A stretch of DNA of 64,000 bases, from contig JADJOG010000016.1 in assembly GCA_016713865.1 (NCBI GenBank), forward strand, positions 1-64,000. The letters run 5' to 3'. Origin of the DNA: Flavobacteriales bacterium. Lineage in GTDB: Bacteria > Bacteroidota > Bacteroidia > Flavobacteriales_F > PHOS-HE28. A program made the translations under genes and the position numbers. The notes under the pieces are model-generated. The model searched no databases and was not told where the DNA came from. It saw only the letters and a list, made by a program, of their open reading frames with translations. Positions 18,320 through 27,777 of this stretch are shown one piece after another (the first letter of the stretch is position 1; each line of letters starts with the position of its first letter).

Positions 18320-19276
18320 ATGAGCAACCGGATCACAGCCCTTTTCGGTACCCGTTACCCTTTGGTGCAGGCTGGTATGATCTGGTGCTCCGGTTGGCGG
18401 TTGGCCGCGGCGGTCAGCAATGCTGGCGGCCTTGGGCTGATTGGTTGAGGCTCTATGTATCCCTAGGTGCGCCGTGAGCACATTCGGAAGTGCAAAGCCG
18501 CCACGGGTGCGCCTTTCGGAGTGAATGTCCCGATGCTCTACCCGGATATCGACCAGCACATGGCGATCATCGTCGAAGAGGGCGTACGGGTCGTTTTCAC
18601 CTCGGCCGGAAATCCCGCAACCTGGACAGCCCGGTTGAAGGAACATGATATCACGGTTGTGCATGTGGTCAGCAGCGTGAAGTTCGCCCGCAAAGCCGAG
18701 GCGGCTGGTGTTGATGCCGTGGTTGCCGAAGGCTTCGAGGCTGGTGGCCATAACGGACGCGAAGAGACCACCACGATGGTGCTGATTCCGATGGTACGCG
18801 ACGCCATTTCAGTTCCTTTGATTGCCGCAGGAGGCATTTCCGATGGCCGCAGCATGCTTGCCGCCATGGCCTTAGGAGCCGATGGCGTCCAAGTAGGTAG
18901 CCGTTTCGTCTGTGCAGAAGAGAGTTCCGCGCATCCGGATTTCAAGCAACGGGTTGCCGATGCCGGTGAAGGCGAAACGCTTCTGACTTTAAAGGAGATC
19001 ACCCCGGTCCGCCTCCTGCGGAATAAATTCTTCGACGATGTTCAATCTGCTTACAGTCAAGGGGCTACGATTGATGACCTGAAGGCATTGCTTGGGCGAG
19101 GAAGGGCCAAGAAAGGCATGTTCGAGGGCGATTTATCCGAAGGTGAACTTGAGATTGGCCAAGTGGCGGCGCGTATCAACCAGACCTTGTCGGCCGAGGC
19201 TATTGTCGATTCGATCATGACGGAATATGAGGTGGCGCGCATGCGTTTGGCACACCTCAAGCCGTTCACTGCCTAA
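18320..19276 (+). CDS. Nitronate monooxygenase (2-nitropropane dioxygenase family), two in-frame stops
   Basis: In one frame from ATG 18320 the sequence encodes a complete FMN-dependent nitronate monooxygenase of about 318 residues: LFGTRYPLVQAGMIWCSG at the N-terminus, GVNVPMLYP, VAEGFEAGGHNG, the FMN-phosphate segment PLIAAGGISDGR and ALGADGVQVGSRF. These oxidise alkyl nitronates using FMN. However, two stop codons interrupt it six codons apart, TGA at 18446-18448 and TAG at 18464-18466, where relatives read GLIGAGSMYPE. The frame is the same on both sides, so this is not an indel. Either the gene is inactivated or the bases are miscalled (G to T would repair both). The fused span is given. 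Confidence 0.8.
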
Positions 19277-19279
19277 CTC

Positions 19280-21393
19280 ATGCGGCAACATCGGATAGAA
19301 GCGCTTCGTCTATTGGGCATCATGCCAATCGGGTACGCTCGCGTGATTGGGGTTCTCGCCATCGGCCTTTCAGGCTTCGGTTTTCCTGCTGCCGCTTACG
19401 CCGTGATCCTGGATCCTCCTGCCCCGCGATGTGCCAGTGTGAGCGTAGCTGGCGATGTCACTGTCACATGGACTTTGCCTTCGGACCCCGACGGCGACTG
19501 CGCCCAGCTTGAAATCTGGCATGCCATTGATGCTGCGGGTCCTTTCAACCTTTTAGCAACGCCAGCATGCGGCTCAACGAGCTATTTCCATGTTGGAGCG
19601 GGCGCCAACGCTGGTCCTCAGTTCTATTTCCTTACAACGGTCTCCTCATCACCGCCGCCGAACACATCGATTCCGAGTGACACCGTGGCGACCATTTTCC
19701 TGCAGGTGTTCCAAAGCACGCCGCTGGGCAGCGCTAATCTCTCGTGGAACGCTGCGGCCATGGAACCATCGGCAGCGGCTTCTTTCTCCATTTGGCTTGA
19801 GTATCCTGTAGGTTCTTGGGCGCAGATCGCCACTGTGCCGACAACCACTTTCGCTTATCAGTGGCCGGTATCCATCTGTGAGGATTCGCTCACCTTCCGT
19901 GTCGGATTGGCCGACGGCAGTGGCTGCACCTCGTTCAGCAATCGCGATGGCGAGGTCTTCTTGGATGTCACCCCACCTTCGATCCCGGTGATCATCGCCG
20001 TAAGTGTTGACTCTTTGTCGGACCATTCGACCATCACATGGTCGCAACCGCCCGAACTGGATACTCAAGGCTATCTCATCATCTACAACGCACCAGGCGG
20101 TGCGGTCATCGTCGATACCATTTTCGGCGCGGGCAACACCTCCTACGAATGGCTCGATAGCTGGCCATTCGGCGGGCCTGAGGGCTTCACCATTGCTGCC
20201 TTCGATTCCTGCCAAACGGGCACTCCGCCCAGCCCGAACATCAGTCCAACCGGACCGTCGCATTTCTCCATGTTCGCGCAGACCGATTACGAACGATGCG
20301 CCGGCAGCATGCGCATTACGTGGACGCCCTACGTGGGCTGGCAGCCCCAATCGCATCAGGTGCTATTGCGCGTCGATGGCGGCCCGTGGGCAGTGGTGGC
20401 CAATCTTTCTGGAAGCGCCACGCAGCATATGGTCGAGGTGGAGCCCGGTCGCACCTATTGCGCATTGGTGAAAGCCATCCACCCGAACGGATTGGCCGCT
20501 TCATTGTCGAACAAGGCCTGCCGATTCACGGTCTACCCGGCAGTTCCCCAGGCCAATTACCTGCGCACGGTCACGGTCACGACAGGATCCTCGTGGTCGA
20601 CAGCGTCGATTATGCGGCAGAGGCCGGTGGCTATCGGCTCGAGCGCTCCACCAATGGCGGGGCATTCACAACGGTGAGGTCGTTTCCGGCAACGGCCGGT
20701 CCGCTGATCCAATGGACCGATGGCGATGTGCAACCGGCAACGAATGCATACCAGTACAGGATGCAAGTGCTCGATAGCTGCCGACGGCCGGCTTTCACCA
20801 GCAATATCGGCGCGAACATCGTTCTGCAGGCCTCGGCCAACCTCGACGGAGTGAACACCTTGCGATGGAACGGCTATGTCGAATGGGCAGGTATCGTGGC
20901 TGGTTACCGCATACTCAGGAGCGTGGCTGATGGTCCTTTTGAGGCCATCGCCATAGTGCCGCCGACACCTTGGGAATACGTGGATGATGTGAACGCCTTC
21001 GTTGAACTCACCGGTCGTTTCTGTTACCGCGTAGAGGCCATCGAAGCCGGGAATCCATCGGGAATCGACGCGACCTCGGTCAGCAACGATGCTTGTGCCT
21101 TTCAGTCGGAGCTGGTCTTCATCCCGAATGCCTTCATCATTGGCAGCGCTTACAACCCGATATTCAAGCCAGTGATCGGGTTCACTGAAGTGTTCCATTA
21201 CCGGCTGCTCATAACGAATCGCTGGGGCTTGGTCATATGGGAAACTGAGGATCCCGAGGAAGGGTGGGATGGGGTTGTCGGCAGTCAAGTGATGCCGATT
21301 GGCATTTATGCCTATTACTGTTCTGTGCGGAATGGTGCTGGCAAATTGGTGGAGAAGAGAGGCACAGTGACCTTGATCGCGGAGAGCGATTGA
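19280..21393 (+). CDS. Secreted protein with T9SS type B (gliding motility-associated) C-terminus, one frameshift
   Basis: The gene begins at ATG 19280 (19322 also possible) with a signal peptide ending FPAAAYA. Several fibronectin type III-like modules follow (for example ASVSVAGDVTVTWTLPSD). The frame changes once near 20580 and the second part ends with LVFIPNAFIIGSAYNPIFKP, LITNRWGLVIWE and GIYAYYCSVRNGAGK, the gliding motility-associated C-terminal domain that acts as a T9SS type B signal. The usual TPNGDGxND motif is degenerate here. Total is about 700 residues. It is probably an adhesin-like surface protein; the ligand is unknown. Confidence 0.8.
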
Positions 21394-21411
21394 TCGGCGC
21401 GCGCGGCTGCC

Positions 21412-21419
21412 TACCTTTG
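21412..21419 (+). promoter_or_regulatory. Bacteroidota -7 promoter element (TACCTTTG)
   Basis: TACCTTTG, an exact TAnnTTTG match, ends three bases before the ATG at 21423, implying a leaderless or near-leaderless guaB transcript and supporting that start over the internal ATG at 21492. Confidence 0.6.
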
Positions 21420-21422
21420 TGC

Positions 21423-22952
21423 ATGGAACAAACAGCAGTGGCTGGCCGCACGAAGGCCGCCGAAGGCTCGTTGGGCAACGGGCAGCAGGCTATGGAGAAG
21501 TTCGTAGGGGAGGGGCTCACATATGACGATGTGCTGCTTGTGCCCGCGTACAGCGAGGTGCTTCCCCGGCAGGTTGATGTGCGATCGCGCTTCTCCCGCG
21601 GCATCATGTTGAACGTGCCGATCGTTTCCGCGGCGATGGATACCGTGACGGATGCTGAGTTGGCCATCGCCATCGCGCAACAGGGTGGAATCGGTGTCAT
21701 ACACAAGAACCAGTCGGTGGCCGAGCAGGCCGCAGAGGTGCGCCGTGTGAAACGCTCTGAGAGCGGCATGATCCTGGATCCGGTGAAACTCGATCGGCAG
21801 GCCACCGTGGGCGATGCGTTGCGCTTGATGGCCGAGAACCGCATCGGAGGCATCCCCGTGATCGATGGCGAGAACAATCTGGTGGGAATCGTCACCAATC
21901 GCGATCTGCGCTTCGAGAAGCAAATGGCGCGGCCGGTGCAAGAGGTGATGACCTCCAAGGACATCATCACGGCGAAGCCCGATACAAACATGGCGCAGGC
22001 TGAGGAGATCCTTCAGAATCACAAGATCGAGAAACTGCCCGTGGTTGATGCCGCTGGAAAGCTCGCGGGCCTGATCACCTACAAGGACATCATCAAGCTG
22101 AAGCAGCGCCCGAACGCCTGCAAGGACAAGCTCGGCCGCCTGCGTGTGGCCGCGGCCATCGGTATCGCTGGCGATTCCATGGATCGCGCCAAGGCCTTGG
22201 TTGATGCAGGGGTCGACGCCCTTGTGATCGATACCGCGCATGGGCATACGAAGGGCGTGATCGAGATGCTTCGCGCGGTGAAGGCGGCGTTCAAAGGAGT
22301 GGAGGTGATCGCGGGCAACATCGCGACCGCCGAAGCGGCGCGAGCGCTGGTTGAAGCGGGCGCTGATGGCGTGAAGATGGGCATCGGGCCGGGAAGCATA
22401 TGCACTACGCGCGTGATCGCTGGTGTAGGCGTTCCCCAACTCACAGCTGTGATGGATTGCGCCAGCGCCATCGCCGGAAGCGGTGTTCCGGTGATCGCCG
22501 ACGGCGGGATACGCTACACGGGCGACGTGGTGAAGGCGCTGGCCGCAGGCGCGGGCACCGTAATGGTGGGCAGCATGTTCGCGGGCGTTGAAGAGAGCCC
22601 GGGCGAGACCATCATATACGAAGGCCGCCGGTTCAAGGCGTACAGGGGGATGGGCAGCATCGAGGCCATGCAGCAAGGCAGCAAGGACCGCTACTTCCAG
22701 GATATGGAAGACGATATCAAGAAGCTGGTGCCCGAAGGCATCAGCGGCCGCGTGCCATACAAGGGCAAGCTGGCCGAAGTGATCCACCAGATCGTTGGCG
22801 GGCTACGAGCGGGCATGGGTTATTGCGGCGCGGCGAATATGGAGGCCCTGCTGAGTGCTCGCTTCATCCGCATCACATCGGCCGGTGTGAAGGAGAGCCA
22901 CCCGCACGATGTCTTCATCACCCGGGAGGCGCCCAATTACAGCCACATCTAG
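21423..22952 (+). CDS. guaB: IMP dehydrogenase
   Basis: The intact 509-residue protein converts IMP to XMP with NAD, the committed step of GTP synthesis. It has LTYDDVLLVPAYSEVLP near residue 33, two CBS domains near 115-240 (MAENRIGGIPVIDGENN and VEVMTSK-like segments), the catalytic loop MGIGPGSICTTRVIAG near 318 with the active cysteine, and YRGMGSIEAMQ near 410 with the flap. The first about 22 residues before MEKFVGEGL are not conserved, and the internal ATG at 21492 is an alternative start. It stands alone with its own promoter. Confidence 0.96.
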   Translation: MEQTAVAGRTKAAEGSLGNGQQAMEKFVGEGLTYDDVLLVPAYSEVLPRQVDVRSRFSRGIMLNVPIVSAAMDTVTDAELAIAIAQQGGIGVIHKNQSVAEQAAEVRRVKRSESGMILDPVKLDRQATVGDALRLMAENRIGGIPVIDGENNLVGIVTNRDLRFEKQMARPVQEVMTSKDIITAKPDTNMAQAEEILQNHKIEKLPVVDAAGKLAGLITYKDIIKLKQRPNACKDKLGRLRVAAAIGIAGDSMDRAKALVDAGVDALVIDTAHGHTKGVIEMLRAVKAAFKGVEVIAGNIATAEAARALVEAGADGVKMGIGPGSICTTRVIAGVGVPQLTAVMDCASAIAGSGVPVIADGGIRYTGDVVKALAAGAGTVMVGSMFAGVEESPGETIIYEGRRFKAYRGMGSIEAMQQGSKDRYFQDMEDDIKKLVPEGISGRVPYKGKLAEVIHQIVGGLRAGMGYCGAANMEALLSARFIRITSAGVKESHPHDVFITREAPNYSHI

Positions 22953-22988
22953 GAGGGGCTTGGCCGGGCACGGCATTCGAACAGCAGC

Positions 22989-23787
22989 ATGACTTGGCTA
23001 TTTGGCGCGCTTGCCTTCGCAGCGCTGTGCTATGCGACCTTGTGCCTGCTTTATTGGCTCTTTCAAGAGCGCTTCATTTTCCTGCGCTATGATCTGGCGT
23101 TGCGCTACCGCTTCAGGTTCGGCGGCCGCTACACCGAATGCTGGCTCGATAGGCCCGATGGCGCGCGGCTGCACGCGCTCTGGTTCAAGGCGCGCGAACC
23201 CAAGGGCGTGGTCCTCTACTTCCATGGGCATTCCGGCAATCTGAAGCGCTGGGGCAGGCAGGCGGCGCGTTTCGTGGCCTTGGGTCACGATGTGCTCATG
23301 CCCGACCCGCGCGGCTATGGCAAGAGCACAGGGCGTCTGAGTGAAGCCGCGGTTTTGGCAGATGCCGTGGCTTGGTTCGATTGGCTAGGACCAGGTTGGC
23401 CAGAAGAATATCACACTTTACGGACGTTCGTTGGGCAGTGCATTCGCCACGCCGGTGGCGGCACTGCGCGCACCGCGCATGCTGCTCCTCGAGACGCCAT
23501 TCAATAACCTGATCGACGTGAGCTGGTCGCAGGTGCCGCTTTTCCCATACCGCTGGCTGATCCGCTATCCGTTCCGAAACGATGTAGCGATCCGGAGCGT
23601 GAGCTGTCCGGTGCGCATCTTCCACGGGACGCGCGATAATGTGGTGCCGCTGGCCTGCGCCCTGAAGCTTTACGCCGAGGTGCCCTCGCATGTGGATCGT
23701 GAAGCCATGGTGATCCAAGGTGCCCGCCACAACGATCTGTACCGGTTCCAGCAATTCAAGGAGGCGCTGCGCGGGCTCCTGCGCTAA
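22989..23787 (+). CDS. Alpha/beta hydrolase, membrane-anchored (one frameshift)
   Basis: The N-terminus has a hydrophobic anchor (LFGALAFAALCYATLCLLYWL). Then GVVLYFHGHSGNLKRWG (oxyanion region) and PDPRGYGKSTG follow. Near 23408 the frame changes, and the second piece carries LYGRSLGSAFATPV with the GxSxG nucleophile, VRIFHGTRDNVVPL with the acid, and GARHNDL with the catalytic histidine. The complete product would be about 265 residues and belongs to the BEM46/YtmA-like hydrolases. The substrate is not known. A single missing or extra base joins the parts, so the gene is likely intact in the organism. Confidence 0.8.
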
Positions 23788-23824
23788 CCGAGATCCCGCT
23801 GCCTGACCGGCCGCCTCCATCGGC

Positions 23825-23832
23825 TACATTCG
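23825..23832 (+). promoter_or_regulatory. Bacteroidota -7 promoter element (TACATTCG)
   Basis: CGGCTACATTCGCCGCC recurs here exactly as at 14303, 18 bases before the ATG at 23851. Confidence 0.65.
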
Positions 23833-23850
23833 CCGCCCTTAACCGCACCC

Positions 23851-24552
23851 ATGACCACCCGCATCATTACCGCATTCTTCGCTACCGCCGTGATCGCCAG
23901 CTGCTCCAACGGGCAGAAGGACCGCGCGATCCTCTCAACCGAGATCGATTCCGTGAGCTACGCCATCGGTGCTGACATCGGCGGCAACTTCAAACGCAAC
24001 AAGCTCGAGAACGTGAATGTGCTGGCCTTGTCGAATGGCATGCGCGACGCGCTCGATAGCAATGCGCTCATGAGCGAGGAACAAGTGCAGCAGGTCGTGC
24101 AAGCGTATATGATGAAGCTGCAGGCCGAGAAGATGAAGGCCGAACAGGCCCAAGGGGAGGAGAACAGGATCGCGGGCGAGAAATTCCTCGCTGAGAATGG
24201 CAAACGAAAGGAGGTGACCACGACCGGTAGCGGTCTGCAATACGAGGTGATCAAGATGGGCACGGGCGCGAAGCCGAAATTGGAGGAGCAGGTCAAGGTG
24301 CACTACCATGGCACCTTGATCAACGGGACCATGTTCGATAGCTCGGTTGAAAGGGGCAAGCCCATTGAGTATCCTGTGAACGGATTCGTTCAAGGCTGGC
24401 AGGAGGCGCTGCAGATGATGCCGGTTGGCAGCAAATGGAAGATCTATGTGCCGAGCGAGCTCGGTTACGGTTCACAAGCCGCTCCTGGTGGAAAGATCCC
24501 TGCGAACAGCACCCTCGTATTCGAGCTGGAGCTGTTGGAGATCCTGAAGTGA
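23851..24552 (+). CDS. FKBP-type peptidyl-prolyl isomerase lipoprotein
   Basis: The 233-residue protein has a lipoprotein signal peptide (ATAVIASCS, lipobox Cys near residue 18), an N-terminal dimerisation domain (YAIGADIGGNFKRN) with a long Lys/Glu/Gln-rich helix, and a C-terminal FKBP domain from about residue 120: VKVHYHGTLINGTMFDSS, then PVNGFVQGWQEALQMMPVG and YVPSELGYG. It is therefore a periplasmic or outer-membrane-attached FkpA/FklB-like foldase that isomerises proline bonds. The gene has its own promoter and ends four bases from the convergent DUF551 gene. Confidence 0.92.
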   Translation: MTTRIITAFFATAVIASCSNGQKDRAILSTEIDSVSYAIGADIGGNFKRNKLENVNVLALSNGMRDALDSNALMSEEQVQQVVQAYMMKLQAEKMKAEQAQGEENRIAGEKFLAENGKRKEVTTTGSGLQYEVIKMGTGAKPKLEEQVKVHYHGTLINGTMFDSSVERGKPIEYPVNGFVQGWQEALQMMPVGSKWKIYVPSELGYGSQAAPGGKIPANSTLVFELELLEILK

Positions 24553-24555
24553 TCG

Positions 24556-24828
24556 TTATGGATGTCCGGGGAGCGGCATCCAATGCGATACCTCGCTGAA
24601 GAAGCGGTTGCTGGTGCCTTCGCCATGCCAGAAATGGGGCGGACCTGAGTAGCCGGTCTTGCTCGGATTGGTCAGGAAGAAGTCCTTGGCGAACCGCATG
24701 ACCACTACATGGCGGTTCTCCGTTGCTCCGGATTTCCCTGGCAGATAGATCGTGTTCTGAGGAAGGAAACAGAGCACCCTTTGCCCATCATCGGGCAGTT
24801 GATCCTCAACAGCGATCCAAGCGCTCAT
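24556..24828 (-). CDS. DUF551 domain protein
   Basis: The start at 24828 gives 90 residues beginning WIAVEDQLPDDGQRVLCF and ending with VSHWMPLPGHP, the signature of the DUF551 family seen in phages and bacteria. Its function is unknown. An upstream in-frame ATG at 24855 would overlap the malate synthase-like gene. The gene lies 14 bases after that gene's stop and may share its transcript. Confidence 0.7.
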   Translation of the reverse strand: MSAWIAVEDQLPDDGQRVLCFLPQNTIYLPGKSGATENRHVVVMRFAKDFFLTNPSKTGYSGPPHFWHGEGTSNRFFSEVSHWMPLPGHP

Positions 24829-24842
24829 TCCGTTGATCCGCG

Positions 24843-26390
24843 TTAACGGGGGCAATGTAGGCGGCTCAGGCCTGCGGCTCTAATGGCACCTGTTCCGAGG
24901 ATCAGGTCCAGTGCGAGCTGCACCGCCTGCTCAACCAGCTTCTTGGTACGGACATCTGCCTCGGCGAACATCTTATCGGCCTCCTTGCGCACTAGGTATC
25001 GCAGCAGGTCGGGCTTGATCTCGAGTTGCGTGGCGGTGATCACGCCTTGGCGCGAATGACACCATTGCCAGAGCAGGCGGATCGCAAGACGAAGCGATGA
25101 GCGATCGTGCAATCGGCTTCCTTGAACCACCCAGGCGTTGCCCTGCCAGCGGTACACGAGCGAGCGCAGAATGGTGCGGATCGCTCCCACGAGGCTCTCG
25201 ACGGATATGGCACCCGCAGGGCGCTGCACCAGATCGGCTGGAGCGATCGCTGTCTCGCGTGCGTAATTGAGCTGATGGGCCAGCGGCATCATCTTGTTGA
25301 ATTGCGCGATGGCGGCATTCACCGTATCGATGTGCACCACCATGGTCCCATCGAAGCCATCGGCGGCCTCACGCTCCTTATCAGCAAGCATCTCCTGGTA
25401 ATCAGGTTTCAGCTTCGCGGGGTCGAGCGGCGGAAGCACGAAACTGGGCGCTCTGATGGCGTGCGCTCCGCGCCGATGGCACACCCCGATAAGGTGGAGC
25501 GCCTGGGATCGCAGGAAAGGCGCATTCAATCCGATTGCCTCGCGATCCGGCAGCACGGGCGATTCCGGACCATGGAACAGAGCGATGTGATCGGCGGCAT
25601 AGCCTTGCGGATCGATGCTGAGCCCAGCGCCGTGGTGCATCAGCTCGAAGAGGATCTCATCGGCCTCCAATGCACCAGCGATTGAATCGATCATCACGGT
25701 GGCGCGGATCGATCCGCGCGGCACGTCGAGGTGCGATTCGAGCTCATCGAACAGCTGTGCCCAAAGCCGGGCCTCGCGGTGGCCATGCACATCGCGAAGC
25801 ACCAGATATAGGCCGCCTTGCCGTTCACGCATGGGGCGCAGTGCGTGGGTGCCTAGCATGGCAAGGTCGAGGAGCGCGGCTGGTGCCGGTTCGTCCTTAT
25901 GCAGCACGCCCGGTTCGAGCACGTGCAACGGACGCGGCGCGATCATCAGCCGCGTTGATGACTTCGGATTGGCCCTCACACGGCCTTCTGCTGGGTCGAG
26001 GTAGGCGAGGTCGAGCTTGGCGGCGCGCTCCAGCACTCGATGAGCGCGAAGCATGCTCCACGCATCACCGCAGGTGAAGTTCCACAGGTCGGCGATGTAG
26101 CTCTTCGCACCGGCGTTCAGCCCGTTGATGAGTTCGCTGCGCGTGCATCCTCCAACCAATTCCACACGGCGCTCTAGCAGCTGGTCCGGCACGGGATCGA
26201 TCCGCCATTCAGTGCGGCGCACATGTTCGGTTTCGGCCAACTGAGCCACATCGCCAGCACGCAGTTCAGCGCGACGCTTCTCGCGGAGCGGCACCAGCGA
26301 ACGGCGGCGCTGCTCGAACCGATTGATCAGAACGGTGAGCAGGTCCCGAGAGGAATCACGAAGCGTGGTTTCGATGGTCTTCGCTTCCAT
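24843..26390 (-). CDS. Divergent malate synthase A-like protein
   Basis: Starting at ATG 26390, where similarity begins, the protein has 515 residues, close to malate synthase A (about 530). The N-terminus (FEQRRRSLVPLREKR), GLNAGAKSYIADLWN, LMIAPRPLHV with the likely catalytic Arg, RGSIRATVMIDSI and the C-terminal LLWQW segment follow the family order. These enzymes condense glyoxylate with acetyl-CoA. Several positions differ: the metal-ligand Glu in the VLIET segment is Asp, the RWDYIFS block is not recognisable (GYAADHIALF stands there), and MEDAATAE is replaced by LHDRSSLR with only the Asp kept. It may have altered activity. No isocitrate lyase gene is nearby. Confidence 0.7.
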   Translation of the reverse strand: MEAKTIETTLRDSSRDLLTVLINRFEQRRRSLVPLREKRRAELRAGDVAQLAETEHVRRTEWRIDPVPDQLLERRVELVGGCTRSELINGLNAGAKSYIADLWNFTCGDAWSMLRAHRVLERAAKLDLAYLDPAEGRVRANPKSSTRLMIAPRPLHVLEPGVLHKDEPAPAALLDLAMLGTHALRPMRERQGGLYLVLRDVHGHREARLWAQLFDELESHLDVPRGSIRATVMIDSIAGALEADEILFELMHHGAGLSIDPQGYAADHIALFHGPESPVLPDREAIGLNAPFLRSQALHLIGVCHRRGAHAIRAPSFVLPPLDPAKLKPDYQEMLADKEREAADGFDGTMVVHIDTVNAAIAQFNKMMPLAHQLNYARETAIAPADLVQRPAGAISVESLVGAIRTILRSLVYRWQGNAWVVQGSRLHDRSSLRLAIRLLWQWCHSRQGVITATQLEIKPDLLRYLVRKEADKMFAEADVRTKKLVEQAVQLALDLILGTGAIRAAGLSRLHCPR

Positions 26391-26565
26391 GGTGGCGGTG
26401 AAGGCGCGCGTTCTACGGGTCGGCAGGCTCGATTGTTCGATGAAATGAAGAAGAAGGAGGCAAGGGCAGGAAGCAGGAGCAGGAGGTAATGGCAAGAGGA
26501 ATGGTCTTGGCAACTGCCAACTGCCTGTCGCAAAATGCCACCTACCTGATAGCAACCGCCAATTA

Positions 26566-27711
26566 TCAACCCACTTCCAGATCCTCTTCGCGCTCAGCAA
26601 TGGTGCGCAGGCGAGGGTGCATCACCGCGAAGAAGAGCGGCGGAACAAGACTGAGCATCATGGTGCCGGGGTAGCCTGTAGGCAATTGCGGCGCGGAGTC
26701 GATGCTGTGCAGCGTCTGGTACTTCTTGCTCGCTTTCCAGTGGTGGTCGCTATGGCGCGTGAGCTCGAATAAGGTGAGCCTTCCCAGCAGGTGGTCGCTG
26801 TTCCAGGAATGCACATGCTCCACGCGGCGGTAGCGGCCTTGCGCATCACGGGTGCGGCGCAACCCGTAGTGCTCGATATAATTCACGGTTTCAAGAGCAG
26901 CGCGCCAAGCGAGCGCAGCGATCACGAAGTATGCGGTCACGTATGGGCCGAACGTGGTAACAATGGCTACGAGCAATCCAAGCTGCCAGCAGATGGCTTG
27001 AAGCATCTCATTGCGCCATCCGTAGGGTGCGAGGCCTGCCTTGCGCATGCGGCCGGCTTCGATCCGCCATGCGCTTACGAAACTGAAGACAAGGCTGCGC
27101 AGCCAGAAGGCATAGAGCCATTCACCGTAACGCGCGCTGGCGGGGTCCTCGGGTGTGGCCACGCGCTTGTGGTGGCCGCGATTGTGCTCGATGATGAAGT
27201 GCATGTACAAGCTGGTGAGCAACAGCGCGCGGGCCATGTCGCGCTCCCAGCGCTTCGCGCGATGCCCAAGCTCATGCGCCACGTTGATCCCATAAATGCC
27301 GCAAAGGATTCCCATGCTAGCGATACGTCCAGCCGTCTCCCACCACAAGAGGCCGGGTTCGGCCACTTGCACCAGGAAAACGAGGAGCAGGGCCCATTGC
27401 ACCGGCACCAACGCATAAACCATCCAATCGAATAGCGGGTCATCCTTCACGATCGCTTCCTCATCCGCAGTGAGATTGTCGGGCCGGTGGCGAACAAGCA
27501 GCTCCAGCAAAGGCACCAGCACGAAGGCATGCAAAGGCAGGGCCCAGGTCCATGCGCCATGGGCAAAGAAGCCAACCAGTGCCCATGCAGGCGCGATGAA
27601 GGTGACCAGGTAGCGCAGTGCGCGAAGGCGAGGCTGATAACGAGAAGATGGTTGAATTGCCGGCAGTTCCACGAGCGAAAAGTAGCCCCCTCCGCAACCC
27701 CATCGCACCAT
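26566..27711 (-). CDS. AlkB-like membrane di-iron hydroxylase/desaturase
   Basis: The 381-residue protein has several transmembrane helices and the histidine boxes of alkane 1-monooxygenases: HELGH at residues 146-150, EHNRGHH at 175-181 followed by VATPEDPASARYGE, NYIEHYGLRR, and LTRHSDHH near 325. These bind two irons and hydroxylate alkanes or fatty acids in the inner membrane. No rubredoxin gene is near. An alternative GTG start at 27672 follows a promoter-like TACTTTTCG on the minus strand (27684-27676) by three bases and would remove the first 13 residues. Substrate is not visible; a fatty acid-linked role is possible. Confidence 0.8.
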   Translation of the reverse strand: MVRWGCGGGYFSLVELPAIQPSSRYQPRLRALRYLVTFIAPAWALVGFFAHGAWTWALPLHAFVLVPLLELLVRHRPDNLTADEEAIVKDDPLFDWMVYALVPVQWALLLVFLVQVAEPGLLWWETAGRIASMGILCGIYGINVAHELGHRAKRWERDMARALLLTSLYMHFIIEHNRGHHKRVATPEDPASARYGEWLYAFWLRSLVFSFVSAWRIEAGRMRKAGLAPYGWRNEMLQAICWQLGLLVAIVTTFGPYVTAYFVIAALAWRAALETVNYIEHYGLRRTRDAQGRYRRVEHVHSWNSDHLLGRLTLFELTRHSDHHWKASKKYQTLHSIDSAPQLPTGYPGTMMLSLVPPLFFAVMHPRLRTIAEREEDLEVG

Positions 27712-27733
27712 GTCACGGCAACAGGCACCTCGT

Positions 27734-27741
27734 TACCTTCG
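27734..27741 (+). promoter_or_regulatory. Bacteroidota -7 promoter element (TACCTTCG)
   Basis: TACCTTCG followed by GCGCC lies 36 bases before the ATG at 27778, the probable promoter of the two M16 genes. Confidence 0.55.
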
Positions 27742-27777
27742 GCGCCCTTGAAAACCCGCATTTCCGCGGGGGCTCCC

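Noticed and set aside
18446..18448. TGA in the nitronate monooxygenase gene as a selenocysteine codon
   Set aside because: A TAG follows six codons later, the family has no cysteine there, and no hairpin of the required kind was seen.
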